Shown: positions 12,761 to 24,958, counted from the first letter of the stretch. The stretch is DNA of 64,000 nt from Dryococelus australis (GCA_029891345.1 CM057002.1:66668590-66732589); one strand, 5' to 3'. A program made the numbers and translations. Notes: generated by a model from the letters alone, not told the origin.

Positions 12761-13066
12761 CACGTATTATAAGGATACACGTATTATAAGGATGCACGTA
12801 TTATAAGGATGCAAGTATTATAAGGATACACATATTATAAGGATGCATGTATTATAAGGATGCACGTATTATAAGGATGCGCGTATTATACGGATACATG
12901 TATTATAAGGATACACATATTATAAGGATGCACGTATTACAAGGATATACGTATTATAAGGATGCACGTATTATAAGGATACACGTATTATAAGTATGCA
13001 CGTATTATAAGGATGCACATATTATAAGGGTGCACGTATTATAAGGATGCATGTATTTGAGAGATG
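12761..13066 (+). repeat. 17-bp minisatellite, 18 copies
   Basis: Eighteen contiguous copies of cacgtattataaggatg, mostly differing at positions 1-4 (cacg, catg, caag, cgcg) and the last base (a or g). Period is exactly 17 without indels. Confidence 0.95.
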
Positions 13067-13149
13067 CCAAACAGTAGAACATTTGGTTATGTAAACAGAC
13101 CTACGCTTTTACACTCGTAAATAGCGCATACACGTAAAATCTCTAACGT

Positions 13150-13390
13150 TGAATTTGAAAGTCCTCTTAAACGATACAGATTTTCGCAAGTGGGAATCGT
13201 GCAGAACGATGCCGTTGGTCGGCGGGTTTTCTCGGGGATCTCCCGTTTTCCCCGCGCCATTCGTTCCGGTGCCACTCCATACTCATTTCAATCACCCTCA
13301 TCGGCTTTCAAGACCTCGCTGTTAAGAGCCGCCCAAATCTCTTCACTCACTCTAAAACGATCATTTTCAAAAACGAACATGTCTTGAAGT
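13150..13390 (+). mobile_element. SINE family A copy 4
   Basis: Plus strand body: gtgggaatcgtgcagaacga, gtcggcgggttttctcgggg, atctcccgttttccccgc, then tcaagacctcgctgttaag and gccgcccaaatctcttcac. The head is degraded. Confidence 0.7.
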
Positions 13391-13648
13391 CACGAGTCTA
13401 AAGCAAGTTCGCATGAGCCGATGTTGAGGCTGTAGTACAGAATGTTTGTTTGGAAATATGTATTTGAATGCCAAGGATTCTGAATGTAACATATTAACTA
13501 AAGAACTAATCCCAAACGACATGTTGTGCCGTATTGCAAAAGTAGAGTGCAACTTAAAAAACACCAATACATTAAAATTTTTATACCAGACCAAAGACTC
13601 GTAGTCGTGGAAGGCATATATTTTACCAATGTCAGGGAAACACCATAC

Positions 13649-15635
13649 TTAAACACAAATAACAAATATACTTACTTTGCAGCTTTGGCATACACAATAG
13701 AGTTGCAACACTAACATTGTGGGACAGCAAATACATGACTGTAGAGAATATGCGGGTGCATTAATACGGGACAAAAGTACGGACATGTGCATTAATTTTA
13801 CATATAATGTAATGACAGCAAAAACAAGTAGAAGAATAATTGCAATAGAGGCATAATTAATGTGGCTTGGCTCCAAGATAGAGGAAAGTTTGTTATTTCT
13901 GTACAGAACCTGGTGGTGTTTGGTATCAACAGTTGGCAACACTGGTAAGTCCATTAGATTTAAATGCCAGTTAGCATCAAGTGCAGAAAAAATATTGGAA
14001 AACTGAATTCCAGACTTCAGTGACAATTGTTCACTCAACCAATGGACGGTTACCACCGTCTGCTGTAGCATAATAGTGGTGGCACATACGTCTCATAAAC
14101 GGGTGGCCTCAATGATAGTTTCGTCAGGGGTGGTAACACGACAACCGCATGGCATATGAAGTTCCACACTCCCCAAGTTGTGGTTCGTAATGATGGTATT
14201 GAGGGATGCATTCAAACAAAATACTGCAGTAACGGAAGTGGGGTTTGTTATGACGTACTAGTGAGGCATTATACCTTTGACAGACAAGGACGTATAAGAA
14301 AAACACTGAAACTTGCAGGACGTAACCAAGAGATTAGCATCATCAAGTAAAAGTGCAGCTCTTATGCACTTGGCATTGTAACCAGTAATCTATCCCTTAG
14401 GGATGATTATAACATCCGTGGAGGTTTCGGGAGTGCGAGAAATGGATTTTACCATGTCGATGGTAGGTGAGTGGTTCTGAAAACGATAAGGGACTGAAAT
14501 GAGGTCGTATATTTCTCATGCAGAGCATACACTTTTAATGGGGACTTGCAATTTAATGACCATCTGTGACCTTGTGAGAGCGCATTCTACTAGTTCATGG
14601 AAATAATACTTTACAACGTTAGCAAGATCAATACTGAGGGTGAGATCCAGTTTTAATAACTATAATTTCAGTCTCGTTAGGTTATCTGTGAGTTGGCTTT
14701 TGTTTACTACGTTGAGGGGCAATTTGGTCAGTTGGCAAGCATGGATATAGGACTGTACCAAGTGTTCAAGAACTAAGTTGTTGATTAACTCTAACATACT
14801 TGTAGAGAATAAGTGAAGTTGTGCTTCAACATTGCCAAGCTTACTGACAGTTAAAGGTTGTGTTTGCAACACCTTTGAAATACTGTTGACAGTTTGAGCC
14901 AAGCTGTTTACTTTATTTTCCATTTTATGCTCTAATTCGTGAATGACCTTGAAGGATATATTGAGGGCATTATTTGTATTTTAGATATTATCAGCGAGTG
15001 TTGTAACCTGTTTATCGAGCATAGTGGCATTGTCCAAGACGTGTAGGTGTTTAGTAGTTAACACATTACAACACCATGTACCCAGATCCCTGAGGAATTG
15101 TATTCCCCTCTTGTGGTGGAACTGAGTATTCTCTCAAGATACTAGTTTCAATTACCTTCAAATATCCATATATAGTTCTTCCATTCTGACAAGATGTCGA
15201 GTTCTTCACTTCACAAGCAATGTGCAAACGTTGTTCTAGTGTGGTAGGTGGTTTCGGGAGGTGCAGTGGTAATTAATAAATAATGGGGATAGTTTCCTCG
15301 TAATAGAAGTCGACTGTAATGGGGGAATAGTAGAGACCTGAGTGTGTGGGGAACGGGAATGGTGCTGCCAGGACAGCTGACAGAACCAAAGATAGTGTGG
15401 CAATGACCTTGACCACATGCCAAGCTGTGGAGAGGCCTCCCTCCACAACTGGAACTCGTGCTGTGGTTGGCGTCGCCATGGCGATGGGCTGTGCATGCGC
15501 CTGATGTGTATCACACCAGCGCAGTGTCACCAACGGCGCCTGACGGACGAAGCAGTGCCTCGTGGCTACTGTAGTTGTGCCGCAGGTAACGTGAAGTTGG
15601 CGAGCGTGGAATTCCCACTCTGCTCGCTGCCACAC
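13649..15635 (-). pseudogene. env: Retroelement envelope-like glycoprotein, decayed
   Basis: Downstream of the integrase on the minus strand, in several frames. An N-terminal hydrophobic segment (around 15370-15330, ending LSAVLAAP) looks like a signal peptide. A basic HHKRG site at about 15104-15118, suited to furin-type cleavage, is followed by a region rich in heptad-like Leu/Val/Asn spacing (about 15080-14660), as in class I fusion proteins. Near the C-terminus a hydrophobic span (IAIILLLVFAVITLYV, about 13860-13795) would be the membrane anchor. There are multiple stops and frameshifts, so no intact product is possible. Known background: env genes follow pol in errantiviruses. The assignment here rests on position and architecture, not on a named motif. 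Confidence 0.6.
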
Positions 15636-15916
15636 TGTAGCGGTCGCCTGGTATAGCAGCAGTCAGGAAGTCGACGAGTACCTCGCGCTGGTCGGCTCTG
15701 AGCTGCGAACACCGTGCTGAGTCGGGAGTGTTGTCAGCACATCATAAGTTGCGATGTGAGCAGGCTGCACAGGCGGTGGTTCACGCGACGGCCCACTCGT
15801 GTAAACACTGTGTATTTCCCTAGGGGAGAATGACATTGACTTTAATATATATTTGAATGCACGTATCAAACACTGAACAACATAACACAGAAAAATAAAA
15901 TTGAAAATAAACAAAA

Positions 15917-17159
15917 TTAACTCACGAATGCGGGCTTAACATGCCATGTACACACGGTGTCATACTTGGGTGTACCAGTTTTGTTCGTCTGAATACACAC
16001 AGTGGAGTCGCCTAAAACATCAGTCACCCTAACGGGGCCATGATAGCAGTGTATTATAGCCTTCTGCCTGTCTCTATTATGTAGCCAGATGTAATCCTTT
16101 ACACGTAACATATTCTCTTTCTGAGTGCGATCAAACTGGTTCTACTGACTTATGTGAGCATGAAGTAAATTGATTTTGGCCATTTCACGGACTTGCAGAA
16201 GTTTCTGACACCAATCATGAGCACATGGCGAATGCTGGGCAGTGACCGCCTGTGCCAAAAGGGCAGCTTCCACACCATGTAATAAATAAAATGGAGTCAA
16301 CTTAGTCGCAGTATTGATGCTGGAATTGTAATTAAGTGTTATGAACTCGACGTATAAATCCCAGTTGGCCTGATCGGTATTAGCACAAGCTGTAAGTTGC
16401 TCACCAATGATACGATTAAAAGACTCGACAAGACCATTGCACCTAGGATTATATACTGTGATGGTTAGTTTCTTTATCCCTAAAATCTTTAAGAGATTAC
16501 TGATCAATTCGTTTTGGAAACTAGTTCCCCTATCTGTTAAGATCTGTTGAAGGCACCCAAATTGTAATACAACCTGTTTGATAAATTCTGTGCAAGTGGT
16601 GGCGTCAATGGAGGGAACTGCTTTGGCTACAACATACCAGGTTGTGTACTTCATCATAACTAGGCTATGTTTGTTCTTGTGTACAGTGACGGGTAAGAGT
16701 CCTTTAGCATCCAAAGCCCAAGTAGATAATAACGGTTGGAAGGCATAGAAGTTAATTGACCTATAGGCTTATCATTAGTGGCTTTAGTTTTCTGGAAAGT
16801 GGGGCACGATTTTACATCATCTTTGACATCTGTGTGCATGGTATCCCAGTAATAACTCTGCCTGATTTTCTCTAGCATTTTTAATACGCTAAAATAACCG
16901 CCTCCAAATAATGTGTCGTAGTGCTCCTGAATAATTTTGTTCACATAGAGTTTGGGCACAATTGTAAGCGTAGGCATGTCTTCTGGCATATTAAGTATAA
17001 AAAAATTTCACCATTTGATGCTATACCATAACATCTGCTCAACCTGAGATATTTGGTATCTGCTTGATCTGGATTGAGTATGGCTTGTTTCAATTGTTTT
17101 GTATGAGGGTTGTTGTCGTATTCACCAATGAAAGGGAGGTATTCAGAACAAGCGGACAT
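15917..17159 (-). pseudogene. pol: Ty3/gypsy integrase, decayed
   Basis: Zinc-binding region with QEHYDTLFGG and KSCPTFQKTK (second Cys of the CxxC replaced by Phe). Catalytic core follows: an Asp in ALDAKG (about 16720), LTDRGTSFQNE (second Asp), and GLVESFNR (Glu), giving the D,D-35-E order. A C-terminal segment at 15917-16111 (KDYIWLHNRDRQ ... WHVKPAF) matches the GPY/F-type end of gypsy integrases. Two frames and several stops break it. It lies directly after RNase H and before env. Confidence 0.85.
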
Positions 17160-17578
17160 AATTGAAAGATTGAATCATAGTAAATTTTTATATACTCTTG
17201 GGTATGCATGTAAACAGGCAAAAAGTGAAGTTTGTCTTATTTGACAACAATAAGGATTTTGTATTTCAATACAGGATTAAGACATGTGGTTTCTAAAGTG
17301 GGGCTACTATCTTGTTTGATTATCTGAACATTGATCTCATACAAGGTTGTAATGTTTTTACAGATTGCATACATTGGAAAGATATATTTGTTTGCGAGTG
17401 CCTTGGCTATGAGATCACGATATTGCTTCTGGTATTGTGACTTAAAATAAGGCTTAATGTCCTCCCAATGACTCTTGGTGTATTTAGCTACAGTATTTCT
17501 AATTTTGTCAGCTTTACATATATCATGGAAGATGGCTTCTGTGAGGACTGTGTACGGGGAAGTGCATGTGAGCATGTT

Positions 17579-18230
17579 TTATTTGACGATGTAAGATGTG
17601 TTGTTGAGTGTAAGTTTGCATTTCGGCACTTGAGGGGCAGTAGTGATGCGGCTTAGGGCGTCGAGGAGAGTGTTCAATTTACCTTGTACAATGGTAGCTT
17701 CGAAAGTACATTCGCTAAGCATGATCGCCATTTTCTGAATATGAATATTGTGCCATAGAGCAGAGGTATCGCAAGCTAGTGTGATAAGTTTCAATTTTGA
17801 AGTGCCTACCATATAAGTACTGACGAAAATGACTACACAAGTACTTAATAGCTCCAAGCTCCCTCTCTGTGGTAATCCAACATGACACCTGAATGGAGAG
17901 TATTCTGGATCCAAATGCAATGATCGCACGTTGTTTGGAGTGCAGCTCTTCTTGTAGGAGGGCTCTGCCTATTGCATCATTACTCGCATCGCAAGCTAAT
18001 ATGATTGTTTTGTCCTCATAAAATTTCCTTAACACTGGGTCTGTTAATATAACGTGTTTAAAGTTAATAGATCCTTTCTCTTGACTTTCCTGCCATTTGA
18101 AGGGAACGGAATGTTTGGTTAGTTCGATAAGCAGCTGCGCTATTTTTGCATAGTCTTTGATGTGTCGCTGGAGGTATGATGTCGTGTCAAGGAAAGTACA
18201 TAGTTGTTTCAAATTGGTTGGGGGTGCCAT
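17579..18230 (-). pseudogene. pol: Ty3/gypsy RNase H domain, decayed
   Basis: Connection segment (LQRHIKDYAKIAQLL, PFKW) leads into RNase H with ACDASNDAIG (first Asp), TERELGAIKY (Glu) and YHTSLRYL where the family usually has Asp-His, so one metal-binding Asp appears lost. A frameshift occurs near 17750. Confidence 0.85.
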
Positions 18231-18249
18231 GTGTTTTATGGCTGTGACT

Positions 18250-18981
18250 TTATCAGGGTCGGTGGAAATGCCGTCAGGGGCCTAAAACCTTGACAGTCTG
18301 TTCGGAAAAAGTACATCTCTTAGCGTTGACTTTTACATTGAATAATCTAAACATCTCAATAACTTTGTTCATATTATCAAAATGTTCGTCAAACCAGAAT
18401 GAAGATATAATCTATGTATGTGATCGCTGTTATTCATCTAAGTGAACCTAAGAGGTTATTTATGAACATTTGAAGTATTGAGGGGAGGTTGAAAGGCCCA
18501 CTGGCATTCTTTTATATTGGAATAAACCAACCCCATCAATTGTAAAGGCTAGCTTATGGTGGTCGTGTTGCGTAACAGGTATGCTATAAAATCCTGAAAA
18601 AAACTCTAGGCTAATAATATACCACGAATTCTGAAGGGTGTTTAAAATATCCTCAGTGCGAGGTAAAGGGTACTGTACTCTAGTGAGGTACTGTTTTAAA
18701 TTACGAACGTCAGTCAAAAATCATAATCTGCCAGATTTCTTAGAAACGACTAGACTTGGTGCAGAATAGCGGGAGTCTGCGGTTTCAGTAATATTAGCAT
18801 GTGCAATATCATTAATTTGGACTAGAAGTTCATCCATAACTTTAGGACTAATTCTATAAGTCCTGGTTGAAATAGGCTGTAAATCTGTCTTTGTGAGTGT
18901 TGATAATATTGTTAAGAGCCTCTTTCTGCTTGGTAGTAAGTTTAGGGTTGATATGAAGCAACTTAGTGTGTAGCGATTCAA
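18250..18981 (-). pseudogene. pol: Ty3/gypsy reverse transcriptase, catalytically dead
   Basis: Fingers-palm motifs are clear: SRYSAPSLVVSKKSG, YPLPRTEDIL, SLEFFSGFYSI, LAFTIDGVG, YKRMPVGLSTSP. Two of the three catalytic aspartates are changed: motif A reads SLEFFSG instead of SLDxxSG, and the YxDD box at about 18407-18418 reads YIDY. Stops separate the pieces (near 18720 and 18455). Confidence 0.9.
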
Positions 18982-19076
18982 AAGTATCCAAGGTGTTCAA
19001 TGAGTGTTCAACTGTCATGTTAGTATCAGTTGGCAATGGATCATAGTGAAATGTAACTTGTAGTAGCTTATTAGAA

Positions 19077-19481
19077 TCATGGCCATGTATATTTTAATAT
19101 TGGTATGATGTATTTAGTGAGAAAATCCACACCTAAGATAATGTATTGCTGGAGGTTGTCAAACATTAAAAAGTTTTGAGGGTAAGTGCAACCTGAAATT
19201 CCTAGATTAATGACTGTTTCAAATTTAGGGAGTGCTAATACAGAAGTAACTGCAACCAACATGAGTTGTTCCTGTAAGGGGTAGGTAGTTTGATTGGTAA
19301 CCAAGGTGGTAGCTACACAGCTTCGAGAACAGACTGTGTCAAGCAATGCAAAGTATTTTTTTGCCTCTAATAGATACACAAACGACAGTGGATGTGGGGC
19401 GCGCTTGTTTACGTAACTTACTTCAAGGTGCTGGCTCGCTAAGTATGTCTTGCAACATGGACTCACCATCGCGGCGTGCAC
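19077..19481 (-). pseudogene. pol: Retroelement aspartic protease, inactive
   Basis: A 134-codon frame contains FALLDTVCSRSC, the D-T/S-G active-site loop with Gly replaced by Val, and YIILGVDFLTKY, the usual I-x-G-x-D-x-L flap partner. It sits just upstream of RT on the minus strand, as in gypsy pol. Confidence 0.8.
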
Positions 19482-20137
19482 TCATTGTGTTATGAAAACA
19501 AGTAGAAGTTTCTACTGTGCACTTAGGCTGCGGCTGCTATATATAAATTGTTTTTGACGTCAGCCTGAATCTGTTTTTAAATCTTTTGAAACTGTCGCCT
19601 ATGGCTGTACAAAAGTCGAATTTCTAGTTGGGGAAAAGGGTACATTGCTGACTTTTATGGCCTACATAAAAACAGAGTGCACAGGTATCTTGCACCAGGC
19701 TGTGGGGGGGGGGGGCCTTATACTTTCAACTGTGCTGTGGCAATTTGTTGAGGCTTGCCAATGCTGCGATCTGGGATGCGTGGTGGCGGGGATTCGGCAA
19801 TGCTGACCTGCTTTGCATGGGGGAGGCGTGTAGTGCTGGCTAAATGATGTGCGGGGCTGGCAATGCACGGGAAATTTGCTGAGATGGAGCTGTGGCTAAC
19901 CTATTTGTGTGGGGTACGCATTGCTTGTGGCGAAACTCTGCCTGATCTGTTTGGGGGAAGTGGTTTCGCCAGTGGCACAAAATTTTCTGTACACACACAC
20001 ACATTACTTTGAACTGGGTGATGTTTCTGTGTCACAGGTAACTGTGGGCGTTGAACTTTGTAATGTCCGCATACGATCTGGTCGGGACGACCTGGTTAAA
20101 AATTGCACAACACCGGTCTCGAACATGGATGTTTGGG

Positions 20138-21538
20138 TCAGTCGGGGTTCCGTACCTTACCCCCTCGTTGAGAATTTTTTTGATATTTGTTATCCCCTTT
20201 GAACCCTTTTATACCCACACCCGCGCGTGTGAAAATGACTACCTCTGTTGTACTGAGATGTAGTGTATGAGTTTTGTGGGAAGTTGCTGTAGCTGTACGC
20301 ATGGCCACGAAAATTAAGGGTGCCCCTGTGTGGATGATATAACTGCGGTACTGCGTATTGTGGAAAGGCCAGTCGGCGTATATTATGATGGGTTGGTGGT
20401 GTTGGTAGCCCCTCTGAGGAAGATAAGCGTTATAAGACATGTGACATTGTAATGGTCTGTCGCAGCGTGTTTAGATGTGGTCAGTGTCGTGCGGGCACTG
20501 TGTCACTGATTGTATTGTGTCTGCTATCGTTTTTGTTTGCCGGTCTATGGAGAGCTGTGCAACTTCCTGTTTTAGTTTTAAGATCTCGGACTCGAAACAC
20601 TCTGAGTCGGGGTTTGTGCATGGCTGTGTTAGTTGATAGTGATAGGTGCCTAGGTCTATACGTTTAACATTTTCCAAAATTAGGGGTAGCGTTTCTGTAG
20701 GAAGGCTAATTAATTTATCGGCAACCGACTGCAACAGGGATTTCCAAATAACTATGATGAAGACCTGGTCGGGCATGGTAGGGTTGTACTTGCTCCTGTA
20801 GTATTGTAGGATATCAAATGCCTACGCGTGTCTTCACCGATAGTCTGGCGTTTATTGTAGATGAGGTGTTTGAAGCATTCCGCCTCGGCTGTACTAGTGA
20901 ATGCGTCCTTCAGAATTGCTTTCAATTTTGGCCACGTGGTTGGCTGCTGACGGTGGTGGGTGATATTCTCAAGTGAGTACTTAGCATTACCGAGCAAAGA
21001 ATAGTTTATTCTCTTTCACTTGTACGCCTCTGACTACCCGTTTATGTCAGCGACTTCCTCAAATGCTGTTATAAATTCAGTTATGTGCTCATATTTGTTC
21101 CTGGAAAACGACGGAGGTTTCTCTGGTTGTGCGACTACTATCTGTTTGGGTGGCTGGTCGGCCATATTGTGTCGAGTGCGGTGTACTGTTGTGTTAAAAT
21201 CAGTCGTGGGTGGTGGGCGGGGGTGGCAATGAACGTGATAGATTGGAATCTAATGAGACTTCCTCATAAGCTGGGAAGCCTAAAAAGTCTGAACTCGGTG
21301 AGGATGGCGGGGAACTAGATTGTGCGGTGCTCTTTGTGGGAGGTGGTGTGTCATGTGGGAATGAGGTATTTAAGTGTTCGTTTTGCAATTCACTATTAAT
21401 GGCGCATTCAGTGTCTAATAGTAATACATGCTGCCAGTCTCGCTCGTTGAGCCGGTTTTGTAATTCTGATGTATCTTGGAATAACCCTTTGATAACTTTG
21501 CTGACTAAGGACTGTTTGCTGCGACTTCTAGTTTCCAT
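20138..21538 (-). pseudogene. gag: Retroelement gag-like polyprotein, decayed
   Basis: First ATG at 21538 (METRSRSK) follows the 5' LTR and a leader of about 670 bp. Helical gag-like stretches include KPPSFSRNKYEHITEFITAF and QPTTWPKLKAILKDAF, and VFIIVIWKSLLQSVADKLI lies at about 20760-20700. No zinc knuckle was seen. Stops and frame changes occur throughout, including in the segment near 21020. The call is by position and composition. Confidence 0.6.
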
Positions 21539-22206
21539 AAACTGTGACTGTAGGTGAGTGTAAGTGTGGTGGGTGTAAATGTAGTGTGCGAGAAACAGGC
21601 ACTGTGTAAAGTCATGCACTTAAAATTAGAAATATAGGAGGTAGAAAATACTCCAAAATACACACAATCATACCAAAAGGGGAGTATTTCTTGGTAATGT
21701 TGGAACACAGTGTTCTGCATGCAGTAAAAGCAATTACCATGCATTAACTTATAGATAAAAATACAAGCAGCTCTAATGGGCGGAGGTGGAGAGCGCGACG
21801 TGACATGAATGATAGACTGCAAGGCTGCCTACATGTAAGGCTGATGTGCACATGGCGGACTGACCTACCACACACTGTCGCTTACAACGCATGCCTTGGG
21901 CTCGCGGTGATTAACAGCTGCAATGCATACTGGTGTGAATAGAAACAATTGACAAGTAATTTTTATATCAAAACAATGAAGGTAGCCTATCGTGAATATA
22001 AGTCTAGTTTGACATGAATAACACAGAACACTATAGTAATAAAAATGCACATCAAACAACAGCAGGTACTAATGCTTTTTGCGCAGCGTGGGCAGTGTGA
22101 GGCGCAGCCACGTCTTTTTCTCTCTGCGTGCAATTACTTCGCGAAGTTGTAATGAAAGTGAGCTAACTCGCCTAAGCATAAGGTAGGTCGTGAGGCGCTT
22201 CATCAG
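21539..22206 (-). other. Retroelement 5' leader
   Basis: Between the 5' LTR and gag. The base after the LTR end begins (c)tgatgaagcgcc, which could be a decayed primer-binding site. The tRNA was not identified and the usual TGG start is not intact. Confidence 0.45.
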
Positions 22207-22246
22207 TGTACCATCTTCCCTTCCCTACTCCTATTCTGACCACTTG

Positions 22247-22311
<65 letters not shown>

Positions 22312-22918
22312 CACTAATGTCAAGACTGGTGAAAAAGGTGACGTACTTAATACGGTGACATAGCTCTATCAGTTTACTAATAACACCAGGGAATTCACAA
22401 ACACAATAACATTTATTAAGTATTAAACATATTAAGATTGAATACAGTATGATACAAAACAAGTTAACTGTTATTGATTACTTCTGATGGCACAATGCCG
22501 ATTATGATGTGATACTCTGATTCACCTAACCTTGCCAGTAAATATTAATTACGCATAAGGGGGCAACGAGGTCTCAATGTAGAGTATTACACCTAACTGC
22601 CAGCTCGATAGTTATGCTCACTATCAAACCTCTGCAGATCGACCCAGAGCTCCTCCAGGCCCGATGTCGTGATGTCCTCCTTCTCATTACCAGCTCCGAT
22701 AACTAAAGTGGCGGCACCTCGATCGTCGGAGTGTCACTTGATGGTGGGGGGGGGGGGTGGTCTCTGCGGCCGTTTTATACGCATCGCCTAGTAGGTCAGC
22801 GGCGTTTGTTTACAAGACAATCTCAATCCATAGTGCGTTGTACTTTAAGTGGTATATTTTCATGTGGCCGTCGTAGCTTAAGTGATATCTTCGTGAGCGG
22901 CCCTTCCCGGCCGCTACA
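22207..22918 (-). repeat. LTR, right copy (5' LTR)
   Basis: 712 bp on the minus strand running TGTAGCGGCC ... GATGGTACA, so TG...CA. It has a TATAAAA box (22773-22779 on the complement), AATAAA (22412-22417), and a long CT/GA tract. R-U5 matches 4955-5450. Leader and gag follow, making this the 5' LTR. Confidence 0.7.
22773..22779 (-). promoter_or_regulatory. TATA box of the 5' LTR
   Basis: TATAAAA on the minus strand inside the LTR, preceding gag. The left LTR has a TATAAG at a comparable place. Confidence 0.5.
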
Positions 22919-23800
22919 ATATGTCTGCATGTATCACAAGTGCCTTAAATATGCCTGCATATATCACAAGTGTCTTAAACATGGGGTAACATAAAATTAC
23001 CTTAACTTTGGTCAAATTAAACGTTCACTTATATTTCATCAATATAACATTTCAACTAACATTAATATGAATAAAACAGGAGAAGATATGTGTATTGGTA
23101 ATGCATAGTAAGGAATAGTTCTCATGCAAAATTATATTACACTTAGTCCGCACCTTGTCCCGTTTGTGTAATTCTCTAGACTATGTAAAGCTTAGTTTGT
23201 GTGAGGCGGAGGAATATCTTGGAAGTAGAACTTTAGCAGACCAGACTTCAGAAAAGTTGGAAGTAACCGTGAATGGACTATATTTCCTCACATAAAAAAA
23301 TTTTAGATTTAGATCGTGCCGTTTTGCATCATAGCGTGTAAAAATTCCAATTGTAGACTTTTTAGGTATGTACAGATTAAATAATTGTAAATATTTACAA
23401 AAACTTTACGTATTAACTCATTTTAAGGTATGTTTACCACAAATGAAATATAGGTACACATAAACTTCGATAATGAAACTTTTTTTTAATATTAAAATAT
23501 TTCATTGTGCGATTTCAAAGATTTCTTCAAGAGTCCATTTTATGTAATTTCAATGCGAATTATTTTATTTCGGTAAGTGAATCATTTTTAATTACTTGTA
23601 CATTCCAAAATTACTAAAATTGTGATTTTGACTCTGTTAAAAAAATATACTTTCTAAATTTTGCGTACAATTAAATACTGCATGTCAGTTGAATAGTATA
23701 TCAATAATGAATTTTCCAGTAACCAGCACTCTTAACTACCACACTTGATACGACACTCGTTCGTTATTGCAACATCGCCTTCAGGCGCCGAAGAGACGAG
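22919..23800 (+). repeat. Dispersed repeat R1, right part
   Basis: Starts with minisatellite copies (gcatgtatcacaagtg) also seen before 4951. 23060-23130 (ttggtaatgcatagtaagga) matches 60700-60740. 23540-23780 matches 36440-36690, sharing cattttatgtaatttcaatg-like and attgtgattttgact stretches. Together with 4775-4954 this is one R1 copy split by the LTR element. Confidence 0.6.
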
Positions 23801-24889
23801 ATAATTAATTATTTTGGTTGACCCTTGTTCAGTACAAGTATAGACGTAGCAATCGGTGACACTTCATTGTCCACATCAGTTATCGTCTCGTCGGCCTGTT
23901 TGTAGTTAGTGGCTGCTATCAAAACCCTTGGCCTTTACACCGATAGCCGATTTGCATTAGCAGCGGGGAGATACCAACTATCCCCAGGCTATTTACGTCG
24001 AAGATATCTGCAAATGTTGTGTTCTGTGTCGCAAGTCCAGTACAGAATGCGAACAAGGGCAGGTACAGAAAGTAGTGACACGGGATACGATCACGCTCAA
24101 ACACTTACATTGACATAAGATGTCCTGAGAAAGTCTTAAAACAAAGATGAGCTAAAATAATATGTTTAAAATACGATTTTAATTCACTTACTTAATATGG
24201 TTTCCTAAAACATTTACATTCCTAAAACAGAACAGTAATTTCCTGAGATATAAGTGTACACGCACACAACGACTTCGCAGAGAATATGTTGGTGTACACG
24301 TCCCTTAATTTTACAGTAAACCCGATCCTTATTTTTCATGTCACTTTATATACGTGTTCATTCGCTGTTTGTTGAAAGAGCTACGACACCTTCATACACA
24401 AGAAATACAATCGGATGGCCTCAACACACAAAATTGCACATATGCTAGGAAAAATATATTTTTTAGATAATTCATCCATTAATGATTCGTAACCACATTG
24501 AGAGTTTCGCTGAACGCTTCCTTACAATGTTAAGTTTTCAGACAAATTTTCTGACCCAAAGGCACGTTGTAGACTTTAAATGTAAATCTCGTTAAATGAA
24601 AAAAATTAGTTCCACGGCATTTCGAAATTTGTTTATCCAATAAAATATTTGATATGAGAAACTACATATTTTCTTGGCCATATACAAAGAAGAATTACAA
24701 TGGTTAAGTAAACATTCTTCTACGTTTATCTCCGATGGTGATTACCAGAGAAAATTGGCGAAGGACTCAAGCCCGAGTCACATGAGGGAACTCAGCGTTG
24801 TATGGCAGTAGCGCAAAGAACTTAACACAACAGCAAACTGAAGCCTGCTCCTCTGGTCAACTATTGATTTAGCTGGAGATTTGCCTCCT

Positions 24890-24892
24890 TGC

Positions 24893-24956
<64 letters not shown>

Positions 24957-24958
24957 GC
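24890..24958. repeat. (TA)n hairpin microsatellite
   Basis: gcgtgta and tacacgc bracket the TA tract, so it is self-complementary over most of its length. Confidence 0.9.

Larger units (their letters stand above)
4955..22918 (-). mobile_element. Env-bearing Ty3/gypsy-like retroelement, interrupted and inactive
   Basis: On the minus strand the order is 5' LTR, leader, gag, protease, reverse transcriptase, RNase H, integrase, env, then about 8 kb of other DNA, then a second LTR. Both outer ends read TG...CA and the flanks share ATAT and the same minisatellite, as expected for one insertion. Env after pol suggests an errantivirus-like or insect endogenous-retrovirus lineage. Every gene has several stops and frameshifts, and catalytic residues are lost. 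The 5.7-13.6 kb interval is unlike any retroelement 3' region and contains SINEs, so it is probably later insertion or rearrangement. The alternative is a truncated element near an unrelated solo LTR of the same family. Confidence 0.62.

Noticed and set aside
12761..13066. CRISPR-like appearance of the 17-bp repeat
   Set aside because: Units are directly abutting with no spacers, and the DNA is eukaryotic.
15417..15656. 79-codon Cys-rich plus-strand frame
   Set aside because: Antisense to the env signal-peptide region of the retroelement.
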